Origin: Bacteroidaceae bacterium
GTDB taxonomy: Bacteria; Bacteroidota; Bacteroidia; Bacteroidales; Bacteroidaceae
NCBI GenBank assembly: GCA_030843315.1
Contig: JAUUPT010000005.1
Coordinates: 26,230 to 90,229, forward strand
Length of the DNA stretch: 64,000 nucleotides
Direction of reading: 5' to 3'
The notes beneath the pieces were generated by a model. The model was given only the letters and a program-made list of their open reading frames with translations, was not told the origin of the DNA and made no database searches. The position numbers and the translations under genes were made by a program. This document shows positions 36,580 to 44,673 of the stretch, piece by piece. The stretch's first letter is position 1; each line of letters begins with the position of its first letter.

Positions 36580-36612
36580 AACTCTCTATATTTGATTTAT
36601 CTTCAGAGAGTT
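36580..36612. repeat. inverted repeat at the probable ICE-chromosome junction
   Basis: AACTCTCT (36580-36587) and AGAGAGTT (36605-36612) form an 8-bp inverted repeat ending 3 bases from the lipoprotein stop codon. It could be a terminator of the short outward transcript or an integrase-related end sequence. The exact attachment site cannot be placed from one end. Confidence 0.4.
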
Positions 36613-36615
36613 ATA

Positions 36616-37815
36616 TCAAAATACATTGTTTTTCAGCGTGAAACCACCTTCTTTAGCATACTTGGGAGTGCTGCCTTTTTCACCGTCTACAATCAGACCG
36701 ATAGGATAGCCTACTGCCAATGCGTTTTCTACATTCAGCTTGCTGCTACGGCGGATTTGCATAGCCGACTGGAACAAACCTAATTTAGCACCTGAGGTGG
36801 GGAATACATCACCGGCAGTGATATAGGCCGATGTGTTCTCAAAGTCTGTATTCTTAGCTGTCATGGGGCCGATGAAAGTAACGTGCTTGAAGTTGGCTGT
36901 TGTGAACGGCTCTGTTTCAGCACCACTTGCATTGTTGTCGCTCTCGAAGCCGTTGGACTGTGAAGTATCGGCAATGCGCGGGTCGCGGATAGAAAGGCAG
37001 TATTCTACATTTCCACTGAAACCGTTGTCAGTATCGAATTCATCATCCCAACCTTTGTAGGCTACCAGATACTTACAGTTTACAGATCCTCCGAACCACT
37101 CATAAGAGTCGTCGCTTGAGTAAGATACCTGCAAGTGGTCTATGGTTGTGCCGCTACCTACTGAACCGAAAGTGATACCGTTGATTTCCTTATCTGTTTC
37201 GAACGGATAACCTGCAAATTCTACGCGGATGTACTGGTAGATACCGGAGTTGTCGGCATCATTGTCGCCTCCGTATATAGTGGTAGGTCCACCTTCAATT
37301 TGCTTGGTTCCTTCATTATTCTTGGCATTACCACAGATAATCAAGCCACCCCAGTCACCCGGTTTACGGTTGCCCGGAGCTTCTTCCGAAGTCATTACGA
37401 TAGGCTCTTCTTTGGTACCTTTCATTTCGGCGTAACCACCCGGTTCGATGATGATGGCAGCCATTGTCTGCTTGTCACCCTTGATAATAGTTCCGGCAGG
37501 AATATACAATTTTGCACCTTTGTCTACATATACCCATCCTTTCAGCAGGTAAGTGCCTTTTGTCAGTGTCACAGTACCTGTCAGGTGATAGTTCTGTGAG
37601 CCGTTACCCAGCTCTGTTCCGTTGTTGAATACGAGGCCTTCGCTGTAGGCAGTCGTTCCTTTGTAGGTCACTTCAGGGTCTTTTTGTTCTTCGCCGCCAC
37701 CGCCGCCGCCGTTGTCATCGTCGTCGTCGCTTGAGCAAGCGCTCATCAAACTTCCCATTGCAATGGCTGCACACATCATGAGTGCCCAACCAAACTTCTT
37801 CATTTCAATTTTCAT
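36616..37815 (-). CDS. TonB-receptor-associated beta-helix lipoprotein, probably truncated at its 3' end
   Basis: The 399-residue protein has a lipoprotein signal (ALMMCAAIAMGSLMSACSSD), an Asp run and Gly run, then a right-handed beta-helix-like domain (TGTVTLTKGTYLLKGWVYVDK, GDWGGLIICGNAKN). From memory, homologues continue for several tens of residues past the final TLKNNVF and end with a Trp/Asp-rich tail. Here the frame hits TGA directly after NNVF, where the sequence becomes ICE-like. This suggests the ICE integrated in the 3' part. The gene follows the TonB receptor by 60 bases in one operon. Such lipoproteins probably capture the ligand for the receptor at the cell surface. Confidence 0.75.
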   Translation of the reverse strand: MKIEMKKFGWALMMCAAIAMGSLMSACSSDDDDDNGGGGGGEEQKDPEVTYKGTTAYSEGLVFNNGTELGNGSQNYHLTGTVTLTKGTYLLKGWVYVDKGAKLYIPAGTIIKGDKQTMAAIIIEPGGYAEMKGTKEEPIVMTSEEAPGNRKPGDWGGLIICGNAKNNEGTKQIEGGPTTIYGGDNDADNSGIYQYIRVEFAGYPFETDKEINGITFGSVGSGTTIDHLQVSYSSDDSYEWFGGSVNCKYLVAYKGWDDEFDTDNGFSGNVEYCLSIRDPRIADTSQSNGFESDNNASGAETEPFTTANFKHVTFIGPMTAKNTDFENTSAYITAGDVFPTSGAKLGLFQSAMQIRRSSKLNVENALAVGYPIGLIVDGEKGSTPKYAKEGGFTLKNNVF

Positions 37816-37875
37816 ACTTCTTTAGTTTTTGGAACTTGTTTGTTTTCTTAAAACAGTTAGTTTCTCTATGTATAT

Positions 37876-40680
37876 TTAAAAACTATACCCTATTGTCAGG
37901 TTGTAGTTGCGCCCGGGTTTGTAACTGCGGGTCACTTCCTCGATAGTGCGCTTTTTCCCGTTCACTTTCACGTCTTCAAATTGCTTGAAGTAATAGCGTT
38001 CTGCCAGCAAGTCGCGTATGGCAGCTTTTACTTCCCAGTTTCCCCACTTCTTGCTCAACGAGAGGTCGATGCTGTTGCGTGGCATCTCGTACGAGTTCGG
38101 AATGTTGCGGGCATCGCCTTCCGAAGAACTTCCGTAGCGGTTTCCCACCCCGATGATACGCTTGCCTATGCGGTTGTAGAGCACGGCGGCATTCCATCCC
38201 TTCTCCTGATTGTTATAGAAGATTCCTGTGTTGATGAGGTAGGGGGATTGTCCCTGCATGGGGCGGTCTATATTATTGGTACCTTCGTTGAATTGCACCT
38301 TACTCTCTATCCATGCTCCGTTGAAGGAGAAACTGAAGTCTCTCAGCCCGATGAAGTCGAGGTTTTTGCGGATGTCCACCTCTATACCATAATTATTGGC
38401 GCCTTTAGCATTGAGATAGGAGTAGATGGGGTCTGTTCCTCCCGACATGGTGTAAGTCCACTCGATGGGGTTGTTGAAGTGCTTGTAGAACAAGGCTACG
38501 GAAATCTGTTCGCCATTGCTCGGATACCATTCGTAGCGCAAGTCTACGTTCTCGATATAGGCAGCTTTCAGGTCGGCATTACCCATCACGCTACTACCCA
38601 GGTCGAAGTCATAGTACACCGAAGTGGAGAGTTCTCGGAACTCGGGGCGGTTTACCGACTTTCCGTAAGCTACGCGGAACTGGTGTTTCTCGCTCAGTTT
38701 GTAGGCGGCATTGATAGAGGGGAACAGGTCTTTGTAGTCATAGTCTGTGCTGTGCTTGCTCTCTTCGTATTGCTTGGTGTTCATTATCAACTCCTGGTGG
38801 GTATACTCGTAGCGGGCTCCGGCATAGAAGTTGAAAGCACCTACGGGCACATTGATGCCTACATAGCCGGACACTTGGGTGTTCTTGCCTTCGTAGTTGT
38901 TCATGTAGTTTACTACTTCTTGCATATAGAGCTTGTCCGGGCCGTAGTTGGAATCTATCAAGACATTGCTTGCCAGGTCCTCATCGTACTCGAATCCTGC
39001 CGGCAGATTGTTCTGAGGTTGCCAGTAGTACTGGAATTCGCGGGTATTGTAAGTACGCGTGCGGTATTCGCCATAGACTCCTGCTTTCAGGGTCGGCTCC
39101 ACTTCACCGAACTGGAATTCGCGGCGATAGTTGGCGTTGGCTGAAGCGATATGTTCGTCCAGTCTGGTGAATTCGCGCTTGATGCGATAGAGGCTCATGG
39201 TAGCATTGGTACGGTCGGTACGTTCTATAAGGCGACGGTCCGGTAGATCGCGGTTGGCATAAGCGTAGCCTACGCTCCAGTCCAGGTGATTGTCATCGAA
39301 GGTATGCTTACCTGTGAACTGAGTGTTATAGGTGGTTCGGCTGGAGTAGTAGTACTCCAGATTATTGATTTTATCGGGCTGGGCGTTGAAACCTACGCGC
39401 TCCGAGTAGCGGTCTTTGGCTATCTGGTTGAAGATGTTCTTCCATTCGTAGTGGTGATTGCTGTTGCGTGGCTGGAAGGTCAGGTTCAACATAGCACCCA
39501 GGCGAACATCATTGCTGTACTGATTGTCCGTGGCCTTACGCATGAACACTTCTTTGTCATTGGTTACGTCATAAGGACCATAGAGCGAATTCTCCATGTC
39601 GAGGTAAGTCTTGTAGCTGTTGCTGTAGTTTACGGCGGCTAGTAAGCCATACATGCGTCCGCTTTCGGTTTCCCAGCGGCGGTTATAGGCCATATTCAGT
39701 TTCAGGTCGCCCAGAGGACTGATGGTCTTTAGCGTCCAGTCGTTGTGGAAGCCGTTGTTCAGCACATCCACGCGGGGATTGTTGCCCGTGTCGTATCCCG
39801 GATACATATTCAACTTGCCCTTCATCCCGGCATCCAGACTACGGAATCCGCTCCCGAAGCCCAGCCAATCCATGCTGCTGCCTTTACTGTGAAGGAAATC
39901 CTTGAAGTGCGTCTGGTCGTTGATGCTGGTTCCTACGGAGATATTGAAGCTGTTGCTGCTGGGCATATCCTTGGTGTTTATCAGGATAAATCCGCCGGTG
40001 AAGTCTGCAGGATATTCAGGTGCGGGACTCTTTACGATGACCATATTATCGAGTTGCGAGGAGGGGATGATGTCGAACGAGAAGGCGCGTGAGTCGGCCT
40101 CGGAGCTGGGTACGGCACTACCGTTCATCCATACGTTGTTGTATCGCTGGGAGAGCCCGCGTACCATCACGAATTTCTCGTCGATGATGGAGACACCCGG
40201 TACACGCTTGATGACTTCGGATGCATCCTTGTCTTGTGTTTTGGCTATCTGCTGGGCAGATACACCACTTTGTACAACCAGGCTGCGGCGTTGTTCCTGC
40301 ATCAGGGCTACTTCGTTGTTCTTCTTGGCAACGGCGGTCACGGAGACTTCGCCCAGCGACTGTGAGTCGCTTTCCATTTCAAAGTTCAGTTCGGTGTTAC
40401 CCTTCACTTTCACGTTGGGCAACGATATATCGCGGTATCCTATATATTTCACGACTACAGTGTATGTCCCGTCTTTCACTTCCAGGGTGTAGTCACCGTC
40501 CAGTCCGGCCACTACGCCCAGCGTGGTGCCTTCTATTTGTACAGTGGCACCGGTCAGCGGTTCCTTGGTTTGCTTGTCCAGAACTGTTCCTTTGATGTTA
40601 CCGGCCATGGCAGCCATGGCGGAGAGTGTCAGTAATAAAATAAGGAAAAGAACTTTTCCTAAATCCAGTTTCATGCTCAT
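37876..40680 (-). CDS. TonB-dependent outer membrane receptor
   Basis: The 934-residue protein has a signal peptide (VLFLILLLTLSAMAAMAG) and a carboxypeptidase-D-like regulatory domain (about residues 28-110, IKGTVLDKQTKEPLTGATV). A plug domain follows, with DASEVIKRVPGVSIID (about 150) and MVRGLSQRYNNVWMNG. The long beta-barrel ends in aromatic YNLTIGYSF. It lacks the SusC-type DEVVVVGYG start of plug, so it is a classical TonB receptor and not a glycan SusC. The substrate is unknown. It is transcribed with the lipoprotein at 36616 and is divergent from the kinase at 40904. The gene is intact, with all Trp as TGG. Confidence 0.88.
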   Translation of the reverse strand: MSMKLDLGKVLFLILLLTLSAMAAMAGNIKGTVLDKQTKEPLTGATVQIEGTTLGVVAGLDGDYTLEVKDGTYTVVVKYIGYRDISLPNVKVKGNTELNFEMESDSQSLGEVSVTAVAKKNNEVALMQEQRRSLVVQSGVSAQQIAKTQDKDASEVIKRVPGVSIIDEKFVMVRGLSQRYNNVWMNGSAVPSSEADSRAFSFDIIPSSQLDNMVIVKSPAPEYPADFTGGFILINTKDMPSSNSFNISVGTSINDQTHFKDFLHSKGSSMDWLGFGSGFRSLDAGMKGKLNMYPGYDTGNNPRVDVLNNGFHNDWTLKTISPLGDLKLNMAYNRRWETESGRMYGLLAAVNYSNSYKTYLDMENSLYGPYDVTNDKEVFMRKATDNQYSNDVRLGAMLNLTFQPRNSNHHYEWKNIFNQIAKDRYSERVGFNAQPDKINNLEYYYSSRTTYNTQFTGKHTFDDNHLDWSVGYAYANRDLPDRRLIERTDRTNATMSLYRIKREFTRLDEHIASANANYRREFQFGEVEPTLKAGVYGEYRTRTYNTREFQYYWQPQNNLPAGFEYDEDLASNVLIDSNYGPDKLYMQEVVNYMNNYEGKNTQVSGYVGINVPVGAFNFYAGARYEYTHQELIMNTKQYEESKHSTDYDYKDLFPSINAAYKLSEKHQFRVAYGKSVNRPEFRELSTSVYYDFDLGSSVMGNADLKAAYIENVDLRYEWYPSNGEQISVALFYKHFNNPIEWTYTMSGGTDPIYSYLNAKGANNYGIEVDIRKNLDFIGLRDFSFSFNGAWIESKVQFNEGTNNIDRPMQGQSPYLINTGIFYNNQEKGWNAAVLYNRIGKRIIGVGNRYGSSSEGDARNIPNSYEMPRNSIDLSLSKKWGNWEVKAAIRDLLAERYYFKQFEDVKVNGKKRTIEEVTRSYKPGRNYNLTIGYSF

Positions 40681-40850
40681 TGTCTATTATTTCTTTTTCT
40701 TTATCCGCCGCAAAGGTGAGACAATTATGTTACGTTGATAATACGCAGAGCATACATTTCTTTTTCATAAGTATTGCAAATATGTTACTTGGTTCTGTGG
40801 GCATATTTCAGCAAGTTTGCAATGATATCATAAAAAAGAAATACTAAGGA

Positions 40851-40880
40851 TTGCTTATTGGAGTTTTATGTCTACATTTG
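40851..40880 (+). promoter_or_regulatory. promoter of the histidine kinase gene
   Basis: TACATTTG at 40873-40880 is a good -7 element. A TTGC at 40851-40854 is a near-match -33 element at about the right distance. The kinase starts at 40904. Confidence 0.55.
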
Positions 40881-40903
40881 TAACTTAATCCAATTGTAAA
40901 GAC

Positions 40904-43693
40904 ATGGCAACTTCTACTTATGATGATAGTGAACGCTTCCGCCGGCTCTCCACCTTGGGGAGAATAGGATGGTGGGAAGCTGATTTTTCCTCAAAACAAT
41001 ATCTCTGTTCCGAATATGTATGTAATTTGTTTGGAATAGAAGGAGATACGTTGAGTTTTGAAGATTTCTATCAGATGATACGTGAAGATTACCGGGTTCG
41101 TATCGCCCACGAGTTTGCATTTGCACAAAACTTAGATGTTTACGAACAAACCTTTCCCATTAATTCTGCCGAGGGAGTTGTATGGATACATTCGCGTGTA
41201 GGCTATAAAGAACGCCTGCCGAATGGAGAACCGACAAAGACTTTCGGCGTGTTGCAGCGTGTGGAAGCACCGGAGGATGAACGGGAAAAGACGGCAGCAC
41301 AGCGTGTCAATGACTTGCTGTATCGCCAAAACTCCATTTCCCATTCTTTATTCCGTTTCTTGAAAGATGAAGAGATGGGGTCGGGCATTTATGAGATATT
41401 GAGAGATATCCTCGACTTCTTTCATGGTGGTCGCGTATATATATTCGAATACGATGAAGACTACCAGTATCAGGATTGTACATATGAAGTAGTGACACCG
41501 GGTGTAGCCCCCGAGATAGATGTTCTGCAGAAACTGCCTACTGAGTGCATTCCGTGGTGGACTGAACAAATCATGAAGCAAACGCCTATTTTATTGGAAT
41601 CGTTGAATCAACTGCCTGAAGAGGCTTTTGGGGAGTATGAAGTATTGTCCAAGCAAAATATCAAGTCCCTTATGGTTGTTCCGCTGGTTACAGAACACCA
41701 GGTGTGGGGATATATGGGGGTTGATTTGGTGGACCGCCATGTGTTATGGTCAAATGAAGATTATCAGTGGTTGAGTTCTTTGGCTAACATTGTGGGTATC
41801 TGCATTGAACTGCGCAAGGCGAAGGATGATGCTGTTCGTGAGCGGAGTTTCCTCGGCAATTTATTCCGTTATATGCCTTTGGGATATGTACGTATGTCCA
41901 TTGTGCGTGATAAGGAGGATAAGCCTTGCGATTACCGGGTAACGGATGCAAACCAGATACTTTCTGATTTCTTGGGAACAGAGGTGTCGGAATATGTGGG
42001 GAAGCTGGCATCTACTTTCTATAGCGATGTGACGTCGAAACTGGAATTGTTGATCGAGATATTGGAAACCGGATTGCATAAAGAACTCGACCTCTGTTTT
42101 GAACGTAGCGGTAGACTTTGCCATGTTGTGATGTATTCTCCCGAAAAGAATGAGGTGGTTGCCTTGTTCCTGGATACAACAGAGACTATACAGGCACATC
42201 AGGCTTTGGACCGCAGTGAGAAGTTGTTCCGCAATATCTTCACCAACATTCCTGCCGGAGTGGAGATATATGATAAGGATGGCTACATGGTGGATATCAA
42301 CAATGAGGATATGGAGATATTCGGCGTTCGGGATAAATCGGACGTGATAGGTGTCAATCTGTTTATGAATCCCAATCTTCCTCCCCAGTTGGTAGAGCGG
42401 ATACGGACGGAAGATAGTGTTGACTTTCGCTTGGATTATTCGTTTGAGCGTACTCCCGGTTATTATTCTGCTGCCAAGAACGGTGTAATCAATCTCTATA
42501 CCAAGGTGAGCAAGATTTATGACAGCAAGGGAAACTTTACCGGTTATGCCTTTATTAATATAGATAATACGGAACGGATTGACGCGTTGAGCCGTATTTG
42601 CGATTTTGAGAACTTCTTCCTGCTTATTTCCGACTATGCCAAGGTGGGCTATGCCAAGCTGAACCTGCTCGACCGGAAGGGCTATGCCATCAAGCAATGG
42701 TATAAGAATATGGGTGAGGATGAGAATACTCCATTGGCAGACGTTGTAGGTGTTTATGGGAAAATGCATCCCGATGACAGAAAGCGGATGCTGGACTTCT
42801 TTCGGAAAGCGCGTGCGGGTGAAGCTAAAGACTTCAAAGGAGAGATGCGTGTTGAGCGTCCGGGAGAGAAGAATGTATGGAATTGGGTGCGCACCAACGT
42901 TGTTGTCAATCTGTATGACCCGGAGAACGGGCAGATAGAATTAATAGGAATCAACTACGATATTACGGAATTGAAAGAAACGGAGACGAAGCTGATTGAG
43001 GCTAAAGAGAAGGCAGAAATGGCAGACCGCCTGAAGAGTGCTTTTCTGGCCAACATGAGCCATGAGATTCGTACCCCACTGAATGCGATAGTCGGCTTTT
43101 CCAGCCTGATGGCAGAATCGGAAGATGTGGAAGAGAAACTGCAATATATGGCTATTGTAGAGGAGAATAATGACTTGCTGCTGCAACTGATTTCCGATAT
43201 CCTGGACTTGTCGAAGATTGAAGCAGGTACTTTCGATTTTGTGGAGAAAGAGCTGGATGTAAATCTTCTATGCGAAGATATAGTACGTGCCATGAAGATG
43301 AAGGTGAAACCGGGGGTTGAGATTATCTTTGACCGCCATTTGCCGGAATGCCAGATTGTAAGCGACCGCAATCGCCTGAACCAGGTTATTGCCAACTTTG
43401 TGAATAATGCCATTAAGTTTACCTCTACGGGCAGTATTCGTGTGGGGTATGAGCAGATAGATGAAACCCATCTGCGTTTTTATGTAACTGATACGGGAAT
43501 AGGCATCGAGCCGGAAAGGCAGGCGGAAATTTTCGACCGTTTCGTTAAATTGAACACATTTGTTCATGGAACCGGATTGGGGCTTTCCATCAGTAGGAGC
43601 ATCATAGAACAACTGGGAGGCGAGATAGGAGTGGATAGTGAAGTGGGCAAGGGGTCTTGCTTCTGGTTTGTACTGCCGATTTGTGATAAATGA
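40904..43693 (+). CDS. multi-PAS/GAF sensor histidine kinase
   Basis: The 929-residue protein has no clear membrane helix. Domains in order: PAS (about 15-125), GAF-like (about 150-300), PAS segments (about 310-430, 440-570, 580-705), HisKA with FLANMSHEIRTPLNAIVGFS (about 715-735), and HATPase with N box NRLNQVIANFVNNAIKF, G1 DTGIGIEP and G2 GTGLGLSISRS. There is no receiver domain, so a separate response regulator is needed, and none is adjacent. It is a cytoplasmic sensor with unknown signal. It ends with TGA used as normal stop. The 3' end converges on menA with a 49-base gap. Confidence 0.88.
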   Translation: MATSTYDDSERFRRLSTLGRIGWWEADFSSKQYLCSEYVCNLFGIEGDTLSFEDFYQMIREDYRVRIAHEFAFAQNLDVYEQTFPINSAEGVVWIHSRVGYKERLPNGEPTKTFGVLQRVEAPEDEREKTAAQRVNDLLYRQNSISHSLFRFLKDEEMGSGIYEILRDILDFFHGGRVYIFEYDEDYQYQDCTYEVVTPGVAPEIDVLQKLPTECIPWWTEQIMKQTPILLESLNQLPEEAFGEYEVLSKQNIKSLMVVPLVTEHQVWGYMGVDLVDRHVLWSNEDYQWLSSLANIVGICIELRKAKDDAVRERSFLGNLFRYMPLGYVRMSIVRDKEDKPCDYRVTDANQILSDFLGTEVSEYVGKLASTFYSDVTSKLELLIEILETGLHKELDLCFERSGRLCHVVMYSPEKNEVVALFLDTTETIQAHQALDRSEKLFRNIFTNIPAGVEIYDKDGYMVDINNEDMEIFGVRDKSDVIGVNLFMNPNLPPQLVERIRTEDSVDFRLDYSFERTPGYYSAAKNGVINLYTKVSKIYDSKGNFTGYAFINIDNTERIDALSRICDFENFFLLISDYAKVGYAKLNLLDRKGYAIKQWYKNMGEDENTPLADVVGVYGKMHPDDRKRMLDFFRKARAGEAKDFKGEMRVERPGEKNVWNWVRTNVVVNLYDPENGQIELIGINYDITELKETETKLIEAKEKAEMADRLKSAFLANMSHEIRTPLNAIVGFSSLMAESEDVEEKLQYMAIVEENNDLLLQLISDILDLSKIEAGTFDFVEKELDVNLLCEDIVRAMKMKVKPGVEIIFDRHLPECQIVSDRNRLNQVIANFVNNAIKFTSTGSIRVGYEQIDETHLRFYVTDTGIGIEPERQAEIFDRFVKLNTFVHGTGLGLSISRSIIEQLGGEIGVDSEVGKGSCFWFVLPICDK

Positions 43694-43742
43694 TTATTTA
43701 TCACAAACCGGTAGATATTCTCAAGTGCAGGTTACAAGCGTA

Positions 43743-44654
43743 TCATGCTGCCAGCGCTACCGCCAGCAGCAATCCCAGAAAGAGCATGTTGCGTGAAGTC
43801 TCTCCCAGTATCCGGTTCAGTTTCTCTCCGCTACGGATGCTTACCATCTTGCGCCACGTCAGTGCATGCATATAGAAGTAGACGCAGGGCGCCCAGATGA
43901 ATTCGAGTGGCGTCAGTCTGCCGCTATATATAAACCACAGGCAGAGCAATACAGCGGCAATGCCCAGTCCTAAATACATATTCCTGCCGAAGGCTTCACC
44001 GAAGCGTACCACCAGTGTGCGCTTACCGCTCACCACATCCTGTTCGCGGTCGCGATAGTTGTTCACCATCAGCAACGTGTCTATTGCCAGTCCACTGACG
44101 AGCGAGAGTATCACTACATCCATGTTCAGCGTATATGCCTGCACGTAGTATGTGCCACCTACGGGTACAAAACCGAAGAACACCAGCACCAGTACATCGC
44201 CCCATCCGCGATAGGACAAAACAGTGGTATAAAGGAAGGCAAACAGTATGCACACCACGCCCAACACTACCAGTTCCCAGCCTCCGTGGGGCAACTGTCC
44301 CCATACGGCAAAAAGCAATCCGAGTCCCGCGAGGCACGACACCGTCAGCATGACGCCTATCCCCACCTTCATGGCTCCGGGTGTAATCCATCCTTCGGCA
44401 CAAGCACGCTTGGGACCGAGGCGGTCTTCGCGGTCGGTTCCTTTCAGATAGTCGAACAAGTCATTGATGAAGTTGGCGGCAATCTGCATGCCGCAGGCAA
44501 AGAGGGCACACAGCAGGGCAGGCGTTGTTTTGAACTGTCCGTCTCCGAAAGCCAGTGCGCTACCCAGCAGCACGGGGATAACGGCAGCCGTCAGTGTCTT
44601 GGGACGTGCGGCAAGCAGCCATGCACGAAGGGAGTTTTGCTTGATATTTTTCAT
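43743..44654 (-). CDS. menA: 1,4-dihydroxy-2-naphthoate polyprenyltransferase (menaquinone synthesis)
   Basis: The 303-residue UbiA-family membrane enzyme has eight to nine hydrophobic segments. The first Asp-rich motif is NDLFDYLKGTDREDR (about residue 64) and the second is NNYRDREQD (about residue 198). It begins with the MenA-typical WLLAARPKTLTAAVIPV. It joins a polyprenyl chain to 1,4-dihydroxy-2-naphthoate with loss of CO2, giving demethylmenaquinone in the inner membrane. The gene is 19 bases downstream of the PEP-synthase-like gene on the same strand. It ends with TGA. Confidence 0.92.
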   Translation of the reverse strand: MKNIKQNSLRAWLLAARPKTLTAAVIPVLLGSALAFGDGQFKTTPALLCALFACGMQIAANFINDLFDYLKGTDREDRLGPKRACAEGWITPGAMKVGIGVMLTVSCLAGLGLLFAVWGQLPHGGWELVVLGVVCILFAFLYTTVLSYRGWGDVLVLVFFGFVPVGGTYYVQAYTLNMDVVILSLVSGLAIDTLLMVNNYRDREQDVVSGKRTLVVRFGEAFGRNMYLGLGIAAVLLCLWFIYSGRLTPLEFIWAPCVYFYMHALTWRKMVSIRSGEKLNRILGETSRNMLFLGLLLAVALAA

Positions 44655-44673
44655 TTCTATTAATTAAATAGTA

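Noticed and set aside
36491..36612. A defined small RNA gene downstream of the outward promoter
   Set aside because: The promoter is good, but the hairpin at 36580-36612 lacks a T-run and nothing supports a stable product. It is kept only as a promoter and repeat.
37981..39144. Long open frame (387 codons) on the + strand inside the TonB receptor gene
   Set aside because: It is the antisense shadow of a well-conserved receptor gene, with a protein sequence that matches no fold and has no promoter.
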